NCBI RefSeq assembly: GCF_007595705.1
Contig: NZ_NISY01000001.1
Location: forward strand, 1,178,001 to 1,242,000
DNA from: Streptomyces sp. SAJ15
GTDB taxonomy: Bacteria > Actinomycetota > Actinomycetes > Streptomycetales > Streptomycetaceae
Length of the DNA stretch: 64,000 nucleotides
Reading direction: 5' to 3'
A program made the position numbers and the translations under genes. The notes under the pieces are model-generated. The model was not told where the DNA came from, searched no databases, and was given only the letters and a program-made list of their open reading frames with translations. Numbering within the stretch: position 1 is the first letter of the stretch; the number at the start of each line of letters is the position of its first letter. This document shows positions 44,394-53,700 of the stretch, piece after piece.

Positions 44394-46667
44394 ATGGACA
44401 CCGAGGGCACGTACGACTCACGTGGGACCCGGCGGGACGCGGTGCCCCGCCCTGCCACCCCACCCGTCCCGGCAGTCCCCCCGGGCCCGCCAGCCGACAT
44501 GAACCCTCCTGCTCCTGCGTCCCCTCCCGCCCAGCCCACCCCGCCGGCCGCACCGCCGACCCCGGCCCCTGTCGACTCCGTGCCGCCGCCTGTTCCACCC
44601 GCCCCGCCGGTACCCCCGCCTCCCGGGACCGCGCCCGGTGCGACGCTCTCCACCGGGCCGGCGTCCCCCGCGGTCCAGTCGCCGTTCCTGACCTGGCTGC
44701 GGACGCCGCGGACGGCGGGCGGGCCGGGGGTGTGGACGTTCGGGCACAGGCCCAAGCCCGTTGAAGATCCAGAGCGCGTCCCTACCCGGAGGCTTGTCAG
44801 CGGGGCTCTGATCGCATTCCTGTGCGCTTGGTTGCTCTGGGCCCTGCTCTCCAACAACTACCTCGGCAATTGGTGGCGCCTGCCTCTGATTCTGTTCTTC
44901 CCAGATTCATGGCGAGGCACCGAAGGTGGCGCATTGGTGGCGGATGGCTATGTGTGGCTGGTTAAGGGGCTGATCGCTTTCGGTTTTGGACGGGTCGGGC
45001 ATTGGCCGGAGCTCGCTCGTCGGTTGGCAGAGCCGCTGCTTCGACACTTCCGTCAAAGGCGCGAGACAACGCAACGCACTCAACCAGAGACCGACCCCGC
45101 CCAATGGCCCCATCTGCGGGCCGCCGGGGCGCATGGGGTGGCGGATCGGTTGGCGGCGGAGGCGCGGGCGGGGGTGATGAACGATGTGGATCACGCCCGG
45201 CTCGAGCGGGCGTGGGAGTCGGTGCGGGCGCAGCCCGGGCGGCTGGCGGCGTTCACGGACACGGTGCTGCGGGAGGGCGCGTCGGCCTGCGCGCACCCAT
45301 CGGGGGTGCGCGATCTGCCGGTGCGCACGGCGCGGCACGACCTCATCGCCGGCCAGGTGCGCCTGGGCAGGGCCACGGACGACCTGCGTAATCCGTATGA
45401 GTTCCGCGACGTGAGCATGGCGTTGGACCCGGCGGTGCTGGGCACCTCGTTGCTGGCGGTGGGGCCGCCGGGGGCGGGGAAGACCGGGCGGCTGGTGCGG
45501 CCGGTGGTCGAGTCGCTGTGCCTCCAGGCGCTGGCCGGGCGGGTCGCCGTGGTGGCCGTCGGGCCCGCGGGTGCCGGGATCGGACCGGATGACGCCTTCG
45601 ACGTCGTGGTGAAGATCGGCCGTCCCGAGTCGGCCTACGACCTGGACCTGTACGGCGGCACCACCGACCCCGACGAGGCGGCGGGCGTGCTGGCGGAGGC
45701 GCTGGTCGGCGACATGGCGCACGGCCTGCCCGGCGGGGACAGCCGGCGGGCCGCGACCGCGCTGGCGCAGTTGCTCGGCCCCTATCGCGCGGCCCACGGC
45801 CGCTTCCCCTCCGTGCCCGAACTGCGCGAGCTGCTCGACGGCTCGCAGACGGCCCTGGCCGCCCTCCGCGCGGCGCTCGACGAGGCCGGGCAGCAGGCGC
45901 AGGCCCGGGAGCTGGACGCGCGGGTGCGTCAGGCCGCCGCCGCGGGTGACGTGGGGGCGCTGCTCGCCGACCGGATCGCTTTGCTGGACCGGCCGGCCTT
46001 CGCGGACTTCTTCGACACGCGCGGCGGCCGGCGTCCCTTCTCGCTGCGGGCGCTGGAACACCCGCTCAGGGTGCGCATCGACCTCCCCGAGCGCGGGCAC
46101 GCCGAGGCGTCGCGGATGCTCGCCCGACTGGTGCTGGCGCAGTTCACGGAGTGCGCGGTGGGCCGGGCCGACCGTTCGCTCTTCGCCTGTCTGGTCCTCG
46201 ACGACGCCTCGCACACCGTCACCCCGGAGGCGCTGCGCGGCATCCAGCGCCTCCGCTCGGCCAACGCGGGCGCGGTCCTGACGCTGCGCACGCTGGACGA
46301 CGTTCCCGAAGCGCTGCGCAGCGCGCTGCTGGGCGCGGTCGGCTGCCGCATGGCGTACGCGGGAGTGACCACGTGGGACGGCGCGCGGTTCGCCGAGGTC
46401 TGGGGGACGGCATGGGTGGAGACTCGGGACGTCACCGACCGACAGATCATCTCCGACGAGCCGATGACCAAGGTGCTGCACTTCATCCGCAGGGTGGTGA
46501 CCGGCAAGGCCGCCACGGTGCAGTCCGTGACCGTCCGCAAGGTGGAGCGCGAGCGTTGGTCGGCCTCGGAGCTGGCGCACTCCGTACCACCCGGGCACGC
46601 GGTGCTGTCCGTGACCTCGGTGCGGGGCGAGAGCGCGCCCCCGGTGCTGGTGGACCTGCGCGGATGA
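44394..46667 (+). CDS. ATP-binding membrane protein, TraD/VirD4-like
   Basis: A 757-residue protein. Order: Pro-rich N terminus (~100 residues), a membrane region with two hydrophobic stretches (LIAFLCAWLLWALLSNNYL, then around LPLILFF), a linker, then an ATPase domain with Walker A GPPGAGKTGRL, a Walker B-like FACLVLDDASH and a C-terminal domain. It resembles conjugation coupling ATPases but with no transfer genes nearby. Codons from about 44760 to 45090 are markedly richer in A/T than the rest, covering the membrane region. Role unknown. Confidence 0.72.
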   Translation: MDTEGTYDSRGTRRDAVPRPATPPVPAVPPGPPADMNPPAPASPPAQPTPPAAPPTPAPVDSVPPPVPPAPPVPPPPGTAPGATLSTGPASPAVQSPFLTWLRTPRTAGGPGVWTFGHRPKPVEDPERVPTRRLVSGALIAFLCAWLLWALLSNNYLGNWWRLPLILFFPDSWRGTEGGALVADGYVWLVKGLIAFGFGRVGHWPELARRLAEPLLRHFRQRRETTQRTQPETDPAQWPHLRAAGAHGVADRLAAEARAGVMNDVDHARLERAWESVRAQPGRLAAFTDTVLREGASACAHPSGVRDLPVRTARHDLIAGQVRLGRATDDLRNPYEFRDVSMALDPAVLGTSLLAVGPPGAGKTGRLVRPVVESLCLQALAGRVAVVAVGPAGAGIGPDDAFDVVVKIGRPESAYDLDLYGGTTDPDEAAGVLAEALVGDMAHGLPGGDSRRAATALAQLLGPYRAAHGRFPSVPELRELLDGSQTALAALRAALDEAGQQAQARELDARVRQAAAAGDVGALLADRIALLDRPAFADFFDTRGGRRPFSLRALEHPLRVRIDLPERGHAEASRMLARLVLAQFTECAVGRADRSLFACLVLDDASHTVTPEALRGIQRLRSANAGAVLTLRTLDDVPEALRSALLGAVGCRMAYAGVTTWDGARFAEVWGTAWVETRDVTDRQIISDEPMTKVLHFIRRVVTGKAATVQSVTVRKVERERWSASELAHSVPPGHAVLSVTSVRGESAPPVLVDLRG

Positions 46668-46699
46668 GACCGGCCGGACCACTGGCCGGACCGGTGGGA

Positions 46700-46725
46700 A
46701 CCGGTCCGACCTTGGCCGGACCGGT
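46700..46725 (+). terminator. hairpin after the TraD-like gene
   Basis: A perfect 9-bp stem (46700-46708 with 46717-46725), loop ACCTTGGC, made of ACCGGTCCG and its complement. TGGCCGGACCGGT occurs twice nearby (46683-46695 and 46713-46725). The 325-nt gap 46668-46992 has no other gene I can support. Confidence 0.55.
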
Positions 46726-46992
46726 CGGAGCCGGGAGTGGGGCCCGGCTCCCCTTGAGGCCGTGGACGGGGACCGGGCAGCGCGATGAGGGCCCGACGGC
46801 TCCACTGAGGCAGAATTGATGGCGGTGGTTCATACAGGGCGTAGTGGTCGGTCGGACGCCGTCCGGGCCGGAGCCCTGCCGGGCGCGGTACGCCGTTCCG
46901 CGGCCTGTCGCCTCAGCCCGGCACGAGCCGCTCACCTCGCCCCGCCGAGCCGCCTGCCCGACCACACGCACCACAGCCGTATCGAAGGTGTC

Positions 46993-48822
46993 ATGCCTCC
47001 CACCCTCGCCTCACTCGTCCACCACTCCGCGCTCAAGCTGACCGTGCTCGCGGGTGGGGAACGGCTGGAGACCCCCGTGCGCTGGGCGCACGTCAGCGAG
47101 CTGGCCGACCCGACGCCCTACCTGGACGGCGGCGAGCTGCTGCTGATCACCGCGATGAAGCTGGACGCCGAGGACCCGGAGGCCATGCGCCGCTACGTGG
47201 TCCGGCTCGCCGGCGCGGGGGTCGTGGGCCTCGGCTTCGCCGTCGGCGTCAACTACGACACGGTCCCGGAGGCGCTGGTCGCCGCGGCCCGCGACGAGGG
47301 CTTCCCGCTGCTCGAGGTGCCCCGCCGCACCCCCTTCATAGCCATCAGCAAGGCCGTCTCGGCGGCGATAGCGGCGGACCAGTACCGGGCGGTGACCGCC
47401 GGTTTCGAGGCGCAGCGCGAGCTGACCCGCGCCGCCATGGGCATGGAGGGGCCGGCCGCGCTGCTGGCCCGGCTCGCCGCACACCTCGACGGGTGGGCCG
47501 CCCTGTACGACGCCTCCGGCGCCGTGGTCGCCGCCGCCCCCGACTGGGCGGCCCGCCGGGCCGCCCGGCTCTCCGCCGACGTGGAGCGACTGCGGACCCG
47601 CCCCGCCCCCGCCAGCGCTGTCGTGGGCGGCACCGGCGGCGAGGAGGCCGAGGACGCCGCCGACCGGGTCGAGCTGCAGTCCCTCGGCACCGGCCGCCGG
47701 GCGCGCGGCGTGCTCGCGGTGGGCACCGGCGCCCCGCTCGGCACCGCCGAGCGCTATGCCGTGCACTCCGCCGTGGCCCTGCTGACGCTGACCACGGAAC
47801 GGTCCCGCTCCCTCCAGGAGGCGGAGGGCCGCCTGGGCGCGGCGGTGCTGAGGATGCTGCTCGCGGGCGAGCCCGACCACGCCCACGCCGTGGCCGGGCG
47901 GCTGTACGGCGGGCTCCTCGACGCGCCGTTCCGAATGCTGGTCGCGGAGGCCGCGCCGAGCGCCGCCGGGACGCAGCCCGGCGCATACGCGGGGGAGGAC
48001 CTCCCGATCGAGGGCATCGGCGGCACCGCGAAACCGGTGAAGGCGCCGAAAGCGGGCAACGCGGTGAACGCGGCGCTGGCGCCCGCCCCGACCGCCACCG
48101 GGGCCGGGGCGGCGACTCCGGCCGCCGCCGCGGCGAACGGGCCGGGGGCGCCGAGCGGCGAGCTCGCCCCGGACCCGCTTGGCGCGCTCGCCGACGCGGT
48201 GGAGACCGCGGCGGCCCGCACCGGCGAGGCGGTCCTGGTGGTCCCGGACGGCGAACGGCTCATCGTCCTCGCCTCCGACGGCGGCGCGGCCGTCGCCGCC
48301 TGCGCGGAACACGCCGCCGCGGTGGAGGAGCGCCGCGGCTCCGCCACCCGCCCGCGCGACCGTGCCGCCGCGCCCCCGGCGCCGGACGACGACCTGGTGA
48401 TCGGCCTCTCGGCTCCCGCCGGCCCGATCGCCGCCGTCGGCGCCTACCGCCAGGCCGAGCAGGCGCTGTCCGTGGCCCGCCGGCGCGGCCGGGTGCTCGT
48501 CGAACACGAGGAGGTCGCCGCCGGTTCCGTGCTGCCCCTGCTCGCCGACGACGCGGTGCGCGCCTTCGCCGACGGCATGCTCCGCGCCCTGCGCGACCAT
48601 GACGCCACCGGTCGCGGCGACCTCGTCGCCTCGCTGCGCGCCTGGCTGTCCCGGCACGGCCAGTGGGACGCGGCCGCCGCCGACCTCGGCGTGCACCGGC
48701 ACACGCTCCGCTACCGCATGCGCCGCGTCGAGGAGATCCTCGGCCGCTCGCTCGACGACCCCGACGTCCGCATGGAACTCTGGCTCGCCCTGAAGGCGAC
48801 CGCATCGTCCTCCCAGACCTGA
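46993..48822 (+). CDS. PucR-family transcriptional regulator
   Basis: A 609-residue regulator: an N-terminal PucR domain (LKLTVLAGGERLETPVRWAHVSELADP in parts), a GGDEF-like middle, and a C-terminal helix-turn-helix (WDAAAADLGVHRHTLRYRMRRVEEI). A ~50-residue Ala/Pro/Gly linker interrupts the middle. PucR-type proteins activate catabolic genes for purines or amines; here it sits between gabT and a GABA-pathway-like dehydrogenase and is the best candidate regulator. ATG 46993 has GAAGGTG upstream. Confidence 0.88.
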   Translation: MPPTLASLVHHSALKLTVLAGGERLETPVRWAHVSELADPTPYLDGGELLLITAMKLDAEDPEAMRRYVVRLAGAGVVGLGFAVGVNYDTVPEALVAAARDEGFPLLEVPRRTPFIAISKAVSAAIAADQYRAVTAGFEAQRELTRAAMGMEGPAALLARLAAHLDGWAALYDASGAVVAAAPDWAARRAARLSADVERLRTRPAPASAVVGGTGGEEAEDAADRVELQSLGTGRRARGVLAVGTGAPLGTAERYAVHSAVALLTLTTERSRSLQEAEGRLGAAVLRMLLAGEPDHAHAVAGRLYGGLLDAPFRMLVAEAAPSAAGTQPGAYAGEDLPIEGIGGTAKPVKAPKAGNAVNAALAPAPTATGAGAATPAAAAANGPGAPSGELAPDPLGALADAVETAAARTGEAVLVVPDGERLIVLASDGGAAVAACAEHAAAVEERRGSATRPRDRAAAPPAPDDDLVIGLSAPAGPIAAVGAYRQAEQALSVARRRGRVLVEHEEVAAGSVLPLLADDAVRAFADGMLRALRDHDATGRGDLVASLRAWLSRHGQWDAAAADLGVHRHTLRYRMRRVEEILGRSLDDPDVRMELWLALKATASSSQT

Positions 48823-48856
48823 CCGGGCCCAGCGGCCCGGACCTGAACGGGTCCGG
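48823..48856 (+). terminator. two overlapping hairpins after pucR
   Basis: A 7-bp stem CCGGGCC/GGCCCGG (48823-48840, loop CAGC) overlaps a second 7-bp stem CCGGACC/GGTCCGG (48837-48856, loop TGAACG), so only one can form at a time. They begin right after the pucR stop. The 325-nt gap to the next gene (48823-49147) holds also the dyad at 49061. Confidence 0.55.
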
Positions 48857-49060
48857 AGGCCGGACTTGATCGTGCCCCGAGGGGCGGACCCGGTCGCGCC
48901 CCTCACTCACGCCGCGCTGCGTCCGGGCCCCGCCCCACCCCCGCACCGTCGCTCGCGGTGGCCGCCAGTCCCCGTCCTCCTCGCGGTGTCCGCGCCGCGT
49001 CCCGGGCGGCGTGTGCACGCCATAGCGGTGTGCCGGCGCGGTCGACTGCTCCTTGCCGGA

Positions 49061-49073
49061 CAAACGCCGTTTG
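49061..49073. promoter_or_regulatory. palindrome upstream of the dehydrogenase gene
   Basis: CAAACGCCGTTTG is a perfect 6-bp inverted repeat about one base, 75 nt before the GTG start at 49148. Preceded by CCGGA, it may be an operator for the adjacent PucR-type regulator. No matching -35/-10 pair was found with good spacing. Confidence 0.4.
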
Positions 49074-49147
49074 GGCGCGGCGCCCCTACGGTGGAGGGTG
49101 AGAGCCAACCGCACCAACCCACCACTTCGGAAGGGCCGGGATCCGCT

Positions 49148-50593
49148 GTGACTACCACCCACGCGTTCTGGCTCGCCGGCCGTAAGGCGACCGGCGAGGA
49201 CACCTTCGACGTCACGTCCCCCTGGGACGGTCGTCTCGTCGGCGCGGTGAGCGTCCCCACGGAGGCCCAGGTCGAGGAGGCCGTGGCCGCGGCCTTCGCC
49301 GCGCGGGACGAGTTCGCCGCGACGCCCGCGCACGTACGGGCGGCCGCGCTCGACCACGTGTCCAAGCGACTGGCCGAGCGCACCGAGGAGATCGCGCAGC
49401 TGATCTCCGCCGAGAACGGCAAGCCCATGAAGTGGGCGCGCGGCGAGGTCGGCCGTGCCGTCTCCGTGTTCCGCTTCGCGGCCGAGGAGGCCCGCCGCTA
49501 CAACGGCGGCGAGGCGCAGCGCCTGGACACCGACGCGGGCGGCGTCGGCCGGCTCGCGCTGACCCGCCGCTTCCCGCGCGGCGTCGTGTTGGGCATCGCG
49601 CCGTTCAACTTCCCGCTGAACCTGTGCGCCCACAAGGTCGCCCCGGCGATCGCCGTCGGCGCCCCGATCATCCTCAAGCCGGCGCCGGCCACCCCGCTGT
49701 CCGCGCTGATTCTGGGTGAGCTGCTGGCCGAGACCGAGCTGCCGGCCGGCTCCTGGTCCGTGCTGCCGGTGCCGAACGACCGGATGCCCGCGCTGGTGCA
49801 GGACGAGCGGCTGCCGGTGATCTCCTTCACCGGTTCCGACACCGTCGGCTACGCGATCATGAACTCGGTGCCGCGCAAGCACTGCACGCTGGAGCTGGGT
49901 GGCAACGGCGCCGCCGTCGTGCTGCCCGACTTCTCCTCCGAGGCGGACCTCGACTGGGCGGCCGGCCGCATCGCCACCTTCTCCAACTACCAGGGTGGCC
50001 AGTCCTGCATCTCGGTGCAGCGGGTCATCGCCGACGCCTCGGTCTACGACCGGCTCGTCCCGAAGATCGTCGCGGCCGTCGAGGCGCAGGTGACCGGCGA
50101 CCCGTCGGACGACGCCACCGATGTCGGCCCGCTGGTCAGCGAGGACGCCGCCAAGCGCGTCGAGACCTGGGTCGACGAGGCCGTGGACGCGGGCGCCAAG
50201 GTGCTCACCGGCGGCAAGCGGGACGGCGCCGCCTACGCGCCGACCGTGCTGGCCGAGGTGCCGGGCGAGGTGACCATCGCCCGCGAGGAGGTCTTCGGCC
50301 CGGTGCTGACCGTTACCAAGGTGCACGGGGAGGCCGCGGCGTTCGACGCCGTCAACGACTCCAAGTACGGCCTCCAGGCCGGCGTCTTCACCCGTGACCT
50401 GCAGACCGCCTTCCGCGCCCACCGCGCGCTGGAGGTCGGCGGCGTGATCATCGGCGATGTCCCGTCCTACCGCGCCGACCAGATGCCGTACGGCGGCGCC
50501 AAGCAGTCCGGCGTGGGCCGCGAGGGCGTGCGCTACGCCATGGACGACTACACCTACGAGCGGGTCATGGTCGTCACCGGCATCGAGCTGTAG
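49148..50593 (+). CDS. aldehyde dehydrogenase, probable succinate-semialdehyde dehydrogenase
   Basis: A 481-residue NAD(P)-dependent aldehyde dehydrogenase: APFNFPLNLCAHKVAPAIAVG, LELGGNGAAVVL (catalytic Glu), YQGGQSCISVQR (catalytic Cys) and EEVFGPVLTV. The GQSCIS form differs from the two GQDCTA paralogues in this window and is nearer to semialdehyde and phosphonoacetaldehyde-type enzymes. Position beside gabT and pucR suggests succinate semialdehyde oxidation, the last GABA step; that is inferred. GTG at 49148 is preceded by GGAAGGG. Confidence 0.82.
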   Translation: MTTTHAFWLAGRKATGEDTFDVTSPWDGRLVGAVSVPTEAQVEEAVAAAFAARDEFAATPAHVRAAALDHVSKRLAERTEEIAQLISAENGKPMKWARGEVGRAVSVFRFAAEEARRYNGGEAQRLDTDAGGVGRLALTRRFPRGVVLGIAPFNFPLNLCAHKVAPAIAVGAPIILKPAPATPLSALILGELLAETELPAGSWSVLPVPNDRMPALVQDERLPVISFTGSDTVGYAIMNSVPRKHCTLELGGNGAAVVLPDFSSEADLDWAAGRIATFSNYQGGQSCISVQRVIADASVYDRLVPKIVAAVEAQVTGDPSDDATDVGPLVSEDAAKRVETWVDEAVDAGAKVLTGGKRDGAAYAPTVLAEVPGEVTIAREEVFGPVLTVTKVHGEAAAFDAVNDSKYGLQAGVFTRDLQTAFRAHRALEVGGVIIGDVPSYRADQMPYGGAKQSGVGREGVRYAMDDYTYERVMVVTGIEL

Positions 50594-50604
50594 TCCGACC
50601 CCCA

Positions 50605-50638
50605 GGTCCGACCCCCAGTTCCGACCTCAGGTCGGACC
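50605..50638. terminator. convergent terminator between the dehydrogenase and CHAT genes
   Basis: A perfect 9-bp stem (50605-50613 GGTCCGACC with 50630-50638 GGTCGGACC). Further AGGTCCGACC-like words surround it, so alternative stems are possible. It could end transcription from both sides. Confidence 0.65.
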
Positions 50639-50717
50639 CCAGGACCGACACCCCGGTCGTACGGCACCGTTTCGGCGTCGTACGGCCGGGGTTCGCTCGT
50701 CCGTCGTCCGTCGTCCG

Positions 50718-53700
50718 TCAGGCGCCCACGTGGATGTGCGCCGCCCATCGGGTGGGCGCCGTCGGGTGGGCCTCACGCGCGCCCCGCACCGCCCGGTGCA
50801 GGGCGCGCGCCGCGTTCCGCGCGGAGGCCGGGTCGCCGAGCGCCGCGTAGAAGTCGTCGGCCAGCCCCGTGGCGACCGCGTCGTCCGCCACCCACAGGGT
50901 GCCGACCACGTGCGCGTATCCGGCCAGCCGCAACGCCCCGGTCAGATGCAGCGGCTCCGCGCCCGGTGTCTCGCCCGCCCGCGCGGTCTCGCAGGCCGAC
51001 AGGAAGGCCAGCTCCGCCTCGTCGCCCAGCCGCAGCCGGGCGATGTCGGCGACGGTCAGCGGCCGCGGGTCGTGGCCACCGCTCGCCTCCGCTCCGTAGA
51101 GCAGCACGCGACCGGCCGACGGATCGTCCGGATCGCTGACCGCGCGGCAGGCGAAGTGCACCCAGCGGTGCCGGTGCAGGGTCTCCAGGACGACCTCCCG
51201 CCGCGCCCGCTCGCCGGTCAGCACCCGGGTGCCGGGGAGTCGCCCGGTGAGCGCGGCGGCCTCCCGCCGCACCCTGGGGAGGCCCGGCCGACCCGAGGGG
51301 TCGGACATCGTTCCCCCGGTCACCCCCGAGAGGGGGCTCGGCACCCCGGACACACCCGTGGCGTCGGAAACGGCCGACCGTACCGAGCCAGCCGGTGTGT
51401 TCCGCGCGGTCATCCCGTCCGGCCCGCCGATCCAGCCGATCTCGCCTCTCCCGCTCGTCCCGCCCGGCACGGCGATGACCAGCGGCTCCACCGCGCCACC
51501 GCCGGAAGCCGGTCGCGGCGCCGCGGCGGGGGTGCGGGCTAGGGCGCCCAGCGTGGGCGCGTACGAGGAGACCGCGCGGTCCAGCACACCGTCGGCGCGG
51601 CCGCCCGGGGCGGTGCGACGCCCGGCCGCGTGCAGCGGCAGCGCGGTCAGCGGGCCGGTCGGGATCCACCACAGCCGCGGCAGGGGACGCTCCACGCCCC
51701 GCTCCCGGCGCGACGGCCTGCGCTGCTGCCGACCGGTGAGCCCGAGGGCGGTCAGCACCGGCTCGGCCACCGCCTCCCACAGCCACTCCAGCACCCGGAA
51801 GACCTCATCCTCGGCCTCGGCGCGCACGGCGGCCGCGAAGTCCGCGGATCGATCGAGCAGTTCGGGTAGGAGCAGCCCGGGCAGCGGCACGATCCGCGGT
51901 TCGCCGCCGTCCAGCAGCAGGGCGTCGCAGCGCGTCTCGCTGACGTTCACGATCACCACCGGGCCGCCCAGGCGCTCCGCCGTCGCCCGCAACTCCGCCA
52001 CGTCGGGCGGGAGTTGGAATCCCGCGAAGCCCGGTGTTCGACGGATGCGGTCCGTCAGCCGCGCCCACTCCTCGACCAGCGCGTGTCGATCCTCCAGTCG
52101 CGCCGCGGCCCCCGCGCCGCCGTTCTCCAGACCCGCGGCACAGCCCGCGAGGCCAGGGCCGTCCGGCTCCGCCGGCCGGTCCAACGCCTCCCGTAGCCGG
52201 AGCAGTCGATGGGCGAGCCCGGGGTGGCTCTCCCACAGGTCGGCGTGCGGGGCGGGTGCGTCCAGCGCGTGGGCCAGCGTCACCCCCCGCCCCAGCTCCA
52301 GCAGTTGTACGGCGCGCCACGGGTCGCCCAGCTCGATGGCGCAGGCGGCGGCCCGCGAGGCGAGCCCGGCCGGGCCCGCCCGGTTCGTCGGGTCCATCCG
52401 GTTCATCGGGTCGACTCGGTTCATCGGATCCGCCGGGCGCGCCAGGTTCGGCCGGCCCGCCCGGGGCGACGGCCTCGCCGAGGCACGCTCCGGCTCCGCG
52501 CGGCGCGCCGCCATGCGCGGCAGCAACTCCACGGCCACTTCGTACGCGCGCATCGCCCGCTCCGCGCCCCCGACGGCGTACGCGCACTCGGCCCAGCTCC
52601 GCGCGGCCGCCACCCGCTCGCCGATCGCGGCCAGGGCGTCCTCGGCGACCTCCCGGTAACCGGACTCCGCGGCGAGGGTCGCGTCCAGGTCGTGCTCGAC
52701 GGCGCCCCTGACCGCCAGCGCGTCGGCGTACGCGCACACCGCCGCAGCGCGCAGCGCATGCCCGACGGGCACCGTACGCGCGGCCTCCTCGGCCACCCGC
52801 AGCAGCGCGCCGAGCGCCTGGCCGTCCCGTCGCGCCTCGTACACCAGCCGCAGGACCCCGGTGAACGCCGTGAGCCGCTCCGGCCGGTGCGGGTGACCCG
52901 GCGCCGTGGCCTCCACCGCGCGCCGCGCGGCCGCGGCCGCCTCCGCCAGGTCGTACGGGTCCCCGCCGGCGCGGTACCGCTGCGACAGGCTGCGGCTCAG
53001 GCCGGCCTCCAGATACGGGTACACCGTCTGGTCCGGCGGCGTCAGCGCCAGCGCGGCCCGCCCCAGGTCCACCGCCTCCGCCAGCGCGGCCGCGACCCCG
53101 ACCCGCGACCGGCCCCCGGCCATGTCGTCCGACCCGCCCTCGGCCGTGTCGTCCGATCCGGACCCGGCCGCCTCGTCTGATCCGGCCCCGACCGGGTGGT
53201 CCGGTCCGGGCGCGGAGGGGTGGGATCCGGCGCCGGCCGGGTGGTCCGGCCAGCTCCCGTCCGAGCCGGCCGGTCGCCACCCGGCCGCGTGCTGCGGTCC
53301 GCCTCCGGTCGGGTGTCGTTCGTCCCAGGCTGCGGCGGTAGCCCCCGGCGGGCCGACTCCGGGCACTCCGGTCGGTCCGCGGTCGCCCGTCGGGCGCGCC
53401 GCCCCACCGCCCCCGCCCCCGATGCCACCGACTCCCCCCGCCGGGCCGCCCGGCCAGTCCGCGCCGCCCGGCCAGTCCGCGGCGGTGGCTCCACCGTGGG
53501 GCGTGGCGGCGTGTGGGCTGGGGCGGTGGACATGGCCTTGCCGGGCGGGGACCGCCGCTGTCCGGGCCCACAGCCGGAGCGCCTCGGCCAGTTCGGCGCG
53601 GGAGCGGGCTCGGGCGTCGCCGTCGTCCGGGGCCGCGGCGACAGCCTGGCGGAGGGTGCGCACGGCGTCGACGAGCGCGGCCGGGTCGCCGAAGTGCTGG

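Noticed and set aside
44394..46667. conjugative element (integrated plasmid) signalled by the TraD-like gene
   Set aside because: No integrase, relaxase, tra genes or attachment site nearby; flanked by conserved metabolic genes.
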